Below are positions 44,037 to 52,010 of a stretch of 64,000 nt of DNA, piece after piece. The stretch covers positions 1-64,000 of the forward strand of contig VEPM01000010.1 of the NCBI GenBank assembly GCA_012026795.1, written 5' to 3'. This stretch comes from Candidatus Methanoperedens sp. Lineage in GTDB: Archaea > Halobacteriota > Methanosarcinia > Methanosarcinales > Methanoperedenaceae. Position 1 is the first letter of the stretch, and each line of letters opens with the position of its first letter. The notes under the pieces were generated by a model, which had not been told where the DNA came from, ran no database searches, and saw nothing but the letters and a program-made list of their open reading frames with translations. The position numbers and the translations under genes are program-made.

Positions 44037-46046
44037 TTAATATGTCGGCAGGGGTATCGGATTTTGAGGATTAGGGGATTTATTCTGGGAGATCGAAATA
44101 TCCTTTTTATCTAGCTGCTGTGAGCCATGTATGCCAATATCCGAACACAGACCCAGCTTTTTCCTTGCATTCCCTATGCGTAAAAGAAGCAGTTGCGATG
44201 CTTTTATCGGGTCTTCTTCAATAATGAACCCTGCGCCAAATATTTCCTCTGATTTCCGGGTCAGTAAAGTAACAACTTCGGGTCCTCCAAGAATTGGCGG
44301 GGCTCTCCCCAGGTGAACCGTAATGCCCAGCGCTACTGTGCCTGCTCCTATTGCAGCGGCCTTTTCAGCCACCCAGTCGGAAGCTGATGCAGCTATAGGC
44401 AGGTCTTTTAATGATATTCCCATCCTCTGTGCAAGTGCAATTGCCAGGATGATCGCCCTTGAATTGTCAACGCAACTCCCGAAATGCCATACAGGAGGAA
44501 GCGGCTTCCCTGCTACATCACCAAGCGATTTCAATACTCTTTTTAATTTATCGCCTGCAAATTCCATTGTAGCATCAGGTGTAAGAAGTCCTCCTCTTGC
44601 ACATGACTGCGCAGCGCATCCTGTTGAGAAAACAAGTACGTTCTGCTTTAGTAATTCTTTTACGATTATCACCTGGCTGGATTCGGTCATTTCCGGGCTT
44701 ATGCAGCCTGCCATAAGAACAATCCCGTTTATATCTCCTGACTTTATATGTTCTATTAATGGTCTGAACGGGTCTTGCGGATTTATTGTAGCAAGAACAC
44801 CAAGAATATTCTCAACCGAGAAACCTGCCATCAGGTCATGAGACTTTTCTTCTGGCAGGAAGATTTTATGCCCCCTTTTCGGGAAATTCTCAATCGCTGC
44901 ATTAAGGATGCTTTTTGCAGCGTCATCTGCATTTTCTTCATCGAAAGGTATATGGTATGCGGTTTTGAATCTTGCTTCTTTCATAGTTGATATGATCTTT
45001 GTATGAAAATGCTTTGCAACATTCTCAATATTGGGATAAATACACTGGACATCAACGACTAAGGCTTCGGCAATTCCTGTGGCGATTATAAGTTCCTGGT
45101 GAATATTGCTTCCTGCAATCGGAATTCCATGTCTCATCAATGCATCATTCCCCGTGCAGCAGCAGCCCACTACATTTATGCCGCTGGCACCAAGGGATCT
45201 TGCTTTTTCAACGAGTCCGGGGTCATCTGAAAATTCAATGATCTTCTCTGAAAGCAGCGGGACATGACCCTGGATTACCACATTCACTTTATCTTTTTCA
45301 AGCACATTAAAGCCGATCTTTGAAGAGACTATTTTTGGTGTGCCAAAAAGCACATCCTGTAATTCCGCACTTATGATAAGTGATGAAATATCAGCTATAC
45401 CCAGCCTTGCCGCATGGAGTACGAACCCTGTGGGATCAGCCATAGTGCCCATAGAGGTTTCATGCCCGGAATCGAGCAATTCCCTTCCAACCGACCCTGG
45501 CATTACTCCAAGATTTGAAAGATTCCTGATAACATCGGGAGGATAATATGACATGGCAAACCTCATATATTTTTCATCGCCCATGATATCGGATATTGCC
45601 AGTTCTGCGACAGTTGTACCCATGGCTTTGACCCCATGTTCGCTGCAATTGATTTTCCTTGCGACCGATTCTAATTTCATCGGTTCTTTTATCCTGAATG
45701 ATGTATTGTTCCGGATTGTCTTGAGTAATGTTGATGCCACATGCAGGGCATGGGATGAATGTGCAGCAGTACCTCTTCCTATCATCATGAGAAGATTTCG
45801 TGCCACAATAGTATCAGCACTTGCACCACATGTTCCTTTTAAGGAACGGCCTGAAATCCTGCATGGTCCCAGCATACATTGCTTGCAGCATATCCCTCTT
45901 GAACCGAAATTACATTTTGCTTTCTTGCATTCCCCGGCACCATAATTTCCATTCCTGTCAAAAATGGTTTCTATTCCCAGCACATGTGCGTGCCTGATCA
46001 TTTCATTTGTTGCATTATCCGGATTTTTTAGATCATTATTTTTCAT
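44037..46046 (-). CDS. cooS: monofunctional Ni-Fe carbon monoxide dehydrogenase CooS
   Basis: A 669-residue anaerobic CO dehydrogenase catalytic subunit, oxidising CO to CO2 at a Ni-Fe-S C-cluster. The D- and B-cluster Cys occur in GECKKAKCNFGSRGICC and KQCMLGPCRI. The C-cluster ligands occur in GHVPLL (His), GCCCTGND, VDVQCIYPN, MAGCISPE, STGCAAQSCARGG and FGSCVDNSR, and the catalytic Lys is in VAEKAAAIG. I start at 46046 (MKNNDLKNP); the frame is open to 46094. No cooF, ACS subunit or hydrogenase gene is adjacent, so the electron acceptor is unknown. A CooT-like gene is at 63715. Confidence 0.95.
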   Translation of the reverse strand: MKNNDLKNPDNATNEMIRHAHVLGIETIFDRNGNYGAGECKKAKCNFGSRGICCKQCMLGPCRISGRSLKGTCGASADTIVARNLLMMIGRGTAAHSSHALHVASTLLKTIRNNTSFRIKEPMKLESVARKINCSEHGVKAMGTTVAELAISDIMGDEKYMRFAMSYYPPDVIRNLSNLGVMPGSVGRELLDSGHETSMGTMADPTGFVLHAARLGIADISSLIISAELQDVLFGTPKIVSSKIGFNVLEKDKVNVVIQGHVPLLSEKIIEFSDDPGLVEKARSLGASGINVVGCCCTGNDALMRHGIPIAGSNIHQELIIATGIAEALVVDVQCIYPNIENVAKHFHTKIISTMKEARFKTAYHIPFDEENADDAAKSILNAAIENFPKRGHKIFLPEEKSHDLMAGFSVENILGVLATINPQDPFRPLIEHIKSGDINGIVLMAGCISPEMTESSQVIIVKELLKQNVLVFSTGCAAQSCARGGLLTPDATMEFAGDKLKRVLKSLGDVAGKPLPPVWHFGSCVDNSRAIILAIALAQRMGISLKDLPIAASASDWVAEKAAAIGAGTVALGITVHLGRAPPILGGPEVVTLLTRKSEEIFGAGFIIEEDPIKASQLLLLRIGNARKKLGLCSDIGIHGSQQLDKKDISISQNKSPNPQNPIPLPTY

Positions 46047-46212
46047 GGTAATTTCAAAATATCTGTTAAAATTAAAACGTATTTTAAAGACCATATAGGT
46101 GCTACATGCATATCATGCTTATTATGATGATGTGTAAAAATAAAACAAATATCATGTTACTTTTATGACTGAAAACAAAATTTGAAGTATATTAAGATCA
46201 TTCAATTATCCT

Positions 46213-47154
46213 ATGAGCCTGATAGTAATAGCAATCGGTGGAAACGCAATATTAAATCCGGAAAAAGGAAATCCAGAAGAGCAACAGGAACTGATAAACC
46301 GGACATGCAGGGAGATCGCCCGGATAATCAGTGAAGGCTATGAAGTAATTTTGACGCACGGCAACGGTCCCCAGATTGGAAATATCCTGGCGATGCAGGA
46401 AGAATGCGGGCTTGTTCATCCCCAGCCTCTTGATACCTGTGGCGCCCAGACACAGGGTATGCTTGGTTATTCACTGCAGCAATCTCTTACTAACATGTTA
46501 TCGGAAATCGGGATCAGAAAAGAGGTAGTGACAATCCTGACACAGGTGATAGTTGATGGATCATGCGGTTCATTTCAGAATCCCACAAAGCCGATCGGTC
46601 TTTATTATCCTGAAGACAGAGCAAAAATGATGATGGCACGGGGCATTAAGATGATACACGATAAAAAAGGATACCGCAGGGTCGTTCCTTCACCATTACC
46701 GCTTGAAATTGTAGAAGAAATTGCTATCATGAAGCTCATTTACGAAGGTGTACTGGTTATTGCAGCAGGCGGGGGAGGTATCCCCGTTATCCGGAAAAAC
46801 GGTTTACTTGCAGGGGTTGAAGCCGTAATTGATAAAGACATGACAGCAAGCCTGATGGCAAAAGATGTCGGTGCAGACACTTTATTGATCCTTACGGATG
46901 TTGAAAATGCAGCATTGAATTATGGGAAAAGCAACCAGGTCGACCTTCATGAAATAACAATTTCGCAGGGCGAGCAATACATAAAAGAGGGACATTTCGG
47001 AAAAGGGAGCATGGAACCAAAAGTCCTTGCAGCTATCGGGTTCATAAAATCGGGCGGAAAATCTGCGATCATATCAAGCCTTGATAAGGCACTTGATGCG
47101 CTGGCAGGAAAAGCCGGGACGAGAGTTATTGCTACTGAATTAAATCTTCGATAA
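46213..47154 (+). CDS. arcC: carbamate kinase
   Basis: A 313-residue amino-acid-kinase-fold enzyme that reversibly makes ATP from carbamoyl phosphate. Characteristic stretches are VIAIGGNAIL, HGNGPQIGN, DTCGAQTQGMLGYSLQQ, VVPSPLPLEIVE, AAGGGGIPVI, DKDMTASLMAKDVGAD and the final GSMEPKVLAAIGFI. The gene stands alone and diverges from cooS; the 3' end overlaps the convergent Fic gene by 23 bases. In archaea it may serve carbamoyl phosphate turnover. Confidence 0.95.
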   Translation: MSLIVIAIGGNAILNPEKGNPEEQQELINRTCREIARIISEGYEVILTHGNGPQIGNILAMQEECGLVHPQPLDTCGAQTQGMLGYSLQQSLTNMLSEIGIRKEVVTILTQVIVDGSCGSFQNPTKPIGLYYPEDRAKMMMARGIKMIHDKKGYRRVVPSPLPLEIVEEIAIMKLIYEGVLVIAAGGGGIPVIRKNGLLAGVEAVIDKDMTASLMAKDVGADTLLILTDVENAALNYGKSNQVDLHEITISQGEQYIKEGHFGKGSMEPKVLAAIGFIKSGGKSAIISSLDKALDALAGKAGTRVIATELNLR

Positions 47155-48460
47155 TCTCATCAAATCCTTTTGAGCGATAATATACCAATTTCTTTTTTCC
47201 TGATGTTGTTTTTTCTAAAAGTCCCTTATCTTGTAAATACAGAATATCTTTTCTTGCTGTTTCATAAGCAGTGTTAAATTTATTTTGCATTTCCTTTATT
47301 GTAAATGTAAATTTAGGATTATCTGATAAATATTTTAATATGTAAATTTGTCTTTCATTGATGTTTTTTATTTTCCTGAAATCATAAAGTTCGGTTTTTT
47401 CCTGTATTTTCTGTGCAATATAATTTTTAAGATCCTGGAATGCTGATTCTGTTGTTTTCAGCTGATATTTTATGAAATAGGTTAAATCATTTTCATCAAA
47501 TTCAGTAAACAAATATGCTCTTGCATATTGTGCACGAGATTTAATGATAATTCTTGAAATAGACATATACTCTATTAACCAATAATTCCTTGAAAGCAGG
47601 TACCAATAGAAAATTGCTCTTGCAGTCCTTCCATTCCCATCTACAAATGGATGGATGTACCCGATCAAGAAATGCAATATGCAAGCCCTGATTATTGGAT
47701 GTACAAATCTGATCTCATCACTTTCATTGGCAAAATGACAAAATTCATTCATCAAGTGTTCAATATTTTGATGGTCCGGCGGGTGATAAACAATATCTCC
47801 TTTTACATTAACAACAGAAATATCATTTGTAGCCCGATATTTACCTTCATTATCCGGATCATCCAGGGTATCTTTTGTGATAGAAGCATGAATTTCGAGA
47901 ATTAATTCAGATGTAAGTTTTTTATTTTTTAATGGTTTTATTTTTTTAATGGTATTGTAATTATTCAGGATCATTTGTTCAGATCTATTTCCTGGCTTTC
48001 TTTCCTGTCTTAGCATCGATTTGGCATGTTCCCTGGTAGTAACCGCCCCCTCCAGCTGGCTTGAAGCAATTGCTTCTTCCATAATTGAATCGATCAAATA
48101 CTGTTTCTTATTTTCTTCCGGAATAATATCCCCTTCAAGTTTTCCCCCTAAGTTAAGATCAAATTCATGTAATTTTTTATTAATATATGATGTCAGGTTA
48201 TATTTAAATTCAAATCCTTTAATATCACTTAATTTGATTATATCAGGGTGAGAATTTCTCTGGATTTTAGTAATTTTCCATAAAATTTCGGGTTTGATTT
48301 GTTGAGAAATTGTTTTATGCTTTAATTCTGACCAGTACAAATACCTATCATAGATATCTAAAATCGCTTGCCTGTATTCATTGTTCTCCAGATATTTTTT
48401 AATCTCATCAAATTCATTTTCTTCAATTTTTGATGATGGTGGTTTCTCAGGAATTTTCAT
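47132..48460 (-). CDS. Fic-domain AMP-transferase with N-terminal inhibitory motif
   Basis: A 442-residue Fic protein, expected to transfer AMP (or a related group) from a nucleotide to a target protein. The active-site loop HPFVDGNGRTAR is complete (His about 268). The inhibitory (S/T)xxxE(G/N) motif is present as SSQLEG (about 132), before the Fic core, which makes it an autoinhibited class II protein. The C-terminal 90 residues read as a winged helix (YETARKDILYLQDKGLLEK), suggesting DNA binding or autoregulation. Its 3' end overlaps arcC on the other strand. Confidence 0.9.
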   Translation of the reverse strand: MKIPEKPPSSKIEENEFDEIKKYLENNEYRQAILDIYDRYLYWSELKHKTISQQIKPEILWKITKIQRNSHPDIIKLSDIKGFEFKYNLTSYINKKLHEFDLNLGGKLEGDIIPEENKKQYLIDSIMEEAIASSQLEGAVTTREHAKSMLRQERKPGNRSEQMILNNYNTIKKIKPLKNKKLTSELILEIHASITKDTLDDPDNEGKYRATNDISVVNVKGDIVYHPPDHQNIEHLMNEFCHFANESDEIRFVHPIIRACILHFLIGYIHPFVDGNGRTARAIFYWYLLSRNYWLIEYMSISRIIIKSRAQYARAYLFTEFDENDLTYFIKYQLKTTESAFQDLKNYIAQKIQEKTELYDFRKIKNINERQIYILKYLSDNPKFTFTIKEMQNKFNTAYETARKDILYLQDKGLLEKTTSGKKKLVYYRSKGFDEIIEDLIQ

Positions 48461-48524
48461 GTTTACTACTAATTACTATTTTAGGCAATATTAGTAATTA
48501 ATAGTAATAAATGTTTGTTATTCG

Positions 48525-50399
48525 TCATCCGAACTTCACAACAGGACACGACCATGTGCATTTCCCGCAACGGGTACATTTCTCACTTATCCTTGCAGTC
48601 CCGTTTACGCTTATTGCCCGCGCCGCGCACTTGCCCACGCACACGCCGCACCCTGTGCATAACACTGCCCGCCTTATTGATATTTGCGCAAGTTGTATTA
48701 ATTCCCTGGCTTCATCTTCATTCCCGCCTCGTGCAACCACTGTCCCGCTTGCATATACATGAACATTATTCTCATTTTGTGAAGCAAGGATCACTCCTTC
48801 AATTGAATTTGTTTCACCGATCATGGTCATGAAGCCTGATTCTTCAATAAGTGAAAGATTCAAAGGAGTTCCGAAACTACCTTCTGCCGTGATTCCTCCT
48901 GCTTTGCAGGGGCGGTATCCCGCAGCCAATGTGAATTGGGCGGGTTTTTTTTCATTTTCCGGGACAATGTTTATCCCCAACTTTTGCGCTATCATACCAA
49001 TTGATTTAGGGAGTACCTGCCAGCGCCAGAAACCGTATTTTACCCATTCATCGGACAATCCGTTACGGGAGGCATAACTTTTAAGATATTTTTCAAGCTT
49101 TTCACTTAATTCAGGATGTATCCGGGACAATCGCGAGAAATCAGCCATGCTTGCTGAAGGGCAAAGCCAGCATCCGATCCTGTCAAATCCCTCTTCGTAC
49201 AATGGGTTGTATTTTGCTTTTTTCCAGAAAAGGTAGAGCCACACGTGAAGCGCAGTCCAGTTCTGGATAGGGGTGGCTCCTATCTGGTTTCCGACAGAAG
49301 GGTTTTTCCATATATGCTCACTGTCGGCCCTGATCTGGCTCTCATATTTTCGCTGCCCGATGAATGTGAGGCAGCCATTCTCATAGTTTTGTTCTATGAC
49401 CTGCGTGATCGCCCCGAGTTTGCAGACTTTGCAGCACCATCTTGCTTCCACGGTCGGAGGCCCGAAATTATCTATGGATTGCCAGAATGAATCACCTGAT
49501 GAATGGATTTTTAATGGTAAAAAAAGCTCCTTTGCTGTTTGCCTGACATTTTCTACGGTTTCAGGGAATTCCAGGCCAGTATCAGCGAACAGGATATCAA
49601 AATCAGTTGAGGTATCACGCACAAGAAGCAGCGTGACAAGACTGTCTTTCCCGCCTGAATATGAAACAGTCACAGGTCTTTTCTGGGTTTCAATCACATT
49701 TTTTATAAAACTGTGAGCTTTTTCTTCACGTGTTCGAAGAATATGGATATTCGCCTGGACTGCATCATCCCAGGTTTTTGCCTGTTCTGTGGGTTGCTCC
49801 ATAGCGCGCGGTTTATCGTGCCACCGTGTTTTAACGGCAATGCCTTTTTCATGAGTAAGCATCCTCCGGGCGCTCATCCTTGCCCTTCCGGTAGCAATCA
49901 CTTCATTTTCAGGAGTCAGGATAATTACCTCATCCTCTTCTACGATACCGGGGTTTGCCTCGTTAACGCCGGGTGCAAGCACAGATGCACCTTTCATAAT
50001 AAAATTAACAGCCCCTTTATCGATAACTACGCATTTTGTCCCGTTCGCAAGACGCCCTGCTCCCTCAAGCCTTGGAATGAATACCCAGTTCGTTTTTTCA
50101 AGTTCAAATCTGATAGAACCCATGACTGCGCCGTCAAAAATCACTTCATCCATCCTGTCTTCATAAGGAGCCTTGTTCAGGACTACAAGATGGCCTTCAG
50201 GGATTAGTTTAATGCCGAATTGTTTTTCTGTTGTGCTGTTGATGAGATTTATATCGTATGGAAAAGCCGGCCTGATGTCACCCGGAGGCGTTATTTCAAT
50301 TTTTTTTGTGGCCTGGCCGCAGGCACAGGTTTTCCCGAGTACCGGAAGATTGCAGGAAGGACACCAGTATAGCAGGAGTTCGCCAAGATAATGGGGCAT
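48525..50399 (-). CDS. PUA-PAPS reductase-like-ferredoxin fusion protein
   Basis: A 624-residue protein of a type found in methanogens. It begins with a zinc-ribbon-like CPSCNLPVLGKTCACG, followed by a PUA-like RNA-binding region (about 90-190), then a PP-loop adenylyl/PAPS-reductase domain (VSYSGGKDSL, about 245; later DRIGCWLCPSASMADF), and ends with two ferredoxin motifs, CTGCGVCVGKC and CTRCGKCTWSC. This could be a sulfonucleotide reductase or an RNA thiolation enzyme that uses ferredoxin-type electrons. The exact reaction is not known from sequence. Confidence 0.85.
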   Translation of the reverse strand: MPHYLGELLLYWCPSCNLPVLGKTCACGQATKKIEITPPGDIRPAFPYDINLINSTTEKQFGIKLIPEGHLVVLNKAPYEDRMDEVIFDGAVMGSIRFELEKTNWVFIPRLEGAGRLANGTKCVVIDKGAVNFIMKGASVLAPGVNEANPGIVEEDEVIILTPENEVIATGRARMSARRMLTHEKGIAVKTRWHDKPRAMEQPTEQAKTWDDAVQANIHILRTREEKAHSFIKNVIETQKRPVTVSYSGGKDSLVTLLLVRDTSTDFDILFADTGLEFPETVENVRQTAKELFLPLKIHSSGDSFWQSIDNFGPPTVEARWCCKVCKLGAITQVIEQNYENGCLTFIGQRKYESQIRADSEHIWKNPSVGNQIGATPIQNWTALHVWLYLFWKKAKYNPLYEEGFDRIGCWLCPSASMADFSRLSRIHPELSEKLEKYLKSYASRNGLSDEWVKYGFWRWQVLPKSIGMIAQKLGINIVPENEKKPAQFTLAAGYRPCKAGGITAEGSFGTPLNLSLIEESGFMTMIGETNSIEGVILASQNENNVHVYASGTVVARGGNEDEARELIQLAQISIRRAVLCTGCGVCVGKCAARAISVNGTARISEKCTRCGKCTWSCPVVKFG

Positions 50400-50481
50400 G
50401 GTTCCTCATTTGGTGATGGTAGTATATATATGGTGATACAGGCAACAATTTTTATAAATAATACATTATAAAATAAAAATT

Positions 50482-51210
50482 TTATTGCTTCTCTCCCCGT
50501 ATCGTTATCACTGTCTGTCTGATGGGCAGGATCTTCCCCGACTTACCTACGGCTTCCTCAACGATTCGTTGCAACCCGAAACAGCAGGGGACTTCCATAT
50601 TAACAAGCGTAATACTTTTAATATTGTTTTTCTTGATAAGCTCTGTCAGCTTTTCGACATAGTATTGTGCATCATCAAGCTTCGGACATCCGATTATCAA
50701 CGACTTTCCTTTGAGGAAGTCTGAATGGAAATTGGGATATGCGAAAGGTACGCAGTCCGCAGCTACGAGCAGGTCAGCGTCTTTAAAATACGATGCATCC
50801 GGTGAAACAAGCATAAGCTGCACAGGCCACTGTCTCAATTCTGCATTTTGCCGCCCCTGGGCTACAGGAGCCTTTTTCTCGCTTCTCAAATCCATTGCCA
50901 TACTTCCGGGACAGCCGCATGGGATATTCTTTTCGGCTTTCTTTTCAGCTTTCTTCCCAACAATTTCGGGCGAAGCCTTGAGGTGTTTTTTTACTGCTTC
51001 TTCATCAAATTCGGGCGCGTTCCTTTTTATTATGGTGATCGCATCCTGCGGGCAGTGTCCCAGGCAAGCACCGAGGCCATCGCAAAACCTGTCATCGACC
51101 AGTTTTGCTTTCCCGTTGATCAACTTTATCGCACCTTCAGCACAGTTAGGAATACACAAACCGCAGCCGGTACATTTCTCCTCATCTATAAAAACAATAT
51201 CTCTATTCAT
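50482..51210 (-). CDS. 4Fe-4S ferredoxin-domain protein, possible redox partner or sensor
   Basis: A 242-residue cytoplasmic protein with two ferredoxin motifs at the N-terminus (CTGCGLCIPNC at about 14 and CDGLGACLGHCPQ at about 43), a CGCPGSMAMDL motif (about 98) and further Cys (AADCVPF, IIGCPKL, VPCCFG). The type is often found near hybrid-cluster protein genes in anaerobes, but no such gene is here. It is divergent from a Cys-rich Lrp-like regulator, 123 bases away, which probably controls it. Confidence 0.8.
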   Translation of the reverse strand: MNRDIVFIDEEKCTGCGLCIPNCAEGAIKLINGKAKLVDDRFCDGLGACLGHCPQDAITIIKRNAPEFDEEAVKKHLKASPEIVGKKAEKKAEKNIPCGCPGSMAMDLRSEKKAPVAQGRQNAELRQWPVQLMLVSPDASYFKDADLLVAADCVPFAYPNFHSDFLKGKSLIIGCPKLDDAQYYVEKLTELIKKNNIKSITLVNMEVPCCFGLQRIVEEAVGKSGKILPIRQTVITIRGEKQ

Positions 51211-51333
51211 ATTATCAGGTAATAATTGATTTTATAACTTATAAGGATTTTGGTTATAAATAATAAGAATATATAAGTATTTTATAGTAAATTATAGAAA
51301 ACTATATAATATTCAATGTAAATATGAGAATCA
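51211..51333. promoter_or_regulatory. divergent promoter region, AT-rich with TTATAA repeats
   Basis: This 123-base gap between the ferredoxin gene and the regulator carries several TTATAA units, the small palindrome CTTATAAG (about 51237) and a CTATATAAT box about 30 bases before the regulator start. It is a good place for a shared operator. The operator itself was not defined. Confidence 0.4.
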
Positions 51334-51912
51334 ATGAAACAATTCCTTGACCTTGATAAAAGAGACCGGGAAATATTATCCCTTCTTGAAAAATACCCTG
51401 AAATGCCCCAGAGTGAAATGGCAGAAAAACTCAAAATATCCCAGCCATCCGTTAGCGCAAGGATTCACAAATTAAAAAAAAATGGCGCTCTCTCGCATAT
51501 CGTGGGAATGAACCTGAAAAAAGTGAACCTGTATATGGCAAAGGTAGATGTAATAGCAAATAACACTTCGTCTGTTCTTGATATTTTTAAGGATTGCCCA
51601 TATTTCCTAAACGGTCTTATCGTTTCGGGAAAACATAACTTATGCCTTTTCTTCGTTGGCGAGGACATCGCCACCCTGGAAGCAATTGTTGACGGCCATC
51701 TCAGGGGCAATCCCCTGGTCAGGGCTGCTGAGGTCAGTATCGTCATAGCAACAATGAAAGACTTTGTAATGCCAATAAAAATGAATTTTGAGTCCAGCGA
51801 TACGCCTCCCTGCGGTAATGGATGTAACTGCAAAGACTGTAGCCATCATATATCGAACCGCTGCATGGGGTGCCCGGTGACAAACAGTTATAGCGGAAAT
51901 ATCTGGAAGTGA
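51334..51912 (+). CDS. Lrp/AsnC-type regulator with C-terminal Cys-rich tail
   Basis: A 192-residue protein with a winged helix-turn-helix (residues about 1-55; LLEKYPEMPQSEMAEKLKIS then QPSVSARIHKLKK), an Lrp-like effector-binding region (about 65-150), and a tail with the pattern CxxxCxCxxC-x7-CxxC (about 159-182; CGNGCNCKDCSHHISNRCMGC). The tail could bind an Fe-S cluster or a metal and make binding redox- or metal-dependent. It is divergent from the 4Fe-4S gene. This fits a sensor-regulator of an iron-sulfur or oxidative response; the ligand is not known. Confidence 0.85.
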   Translation: MKQFLDLDKRDREILSLLEKYPEMPQSEMAEKLKISQPSVSARIHKLKKNGALSHIVGMNLKKVNLYMAKVDVIANNTSSVLDIFKDCPYFLNGLIVSGKHNLCLFFVGEDIATLEAIVDGHLRGNPLVRAAEVSIVIATMKDFVMPIKMNFESSDTPPCGNGCNCKDCSHHISNRCMGCPVTNSYSGNIWK

Positions 51913-52010
51913 ATGTTTCGGGAAGTGGGGCTGTTAGTTAACACCTCCTGTTGACCGGTAATTTAATATATGATTGATTCAAATTTTAATAAATACCGGT
52001 AGGTGAAATA

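Noticed and set aside
44037-46046. CooS read as hybrid cluster protein (prismane)
   Set aside because: The C-cluster ligand set and the N-terminal B/D cluster Cys match CO dehydrogenase.
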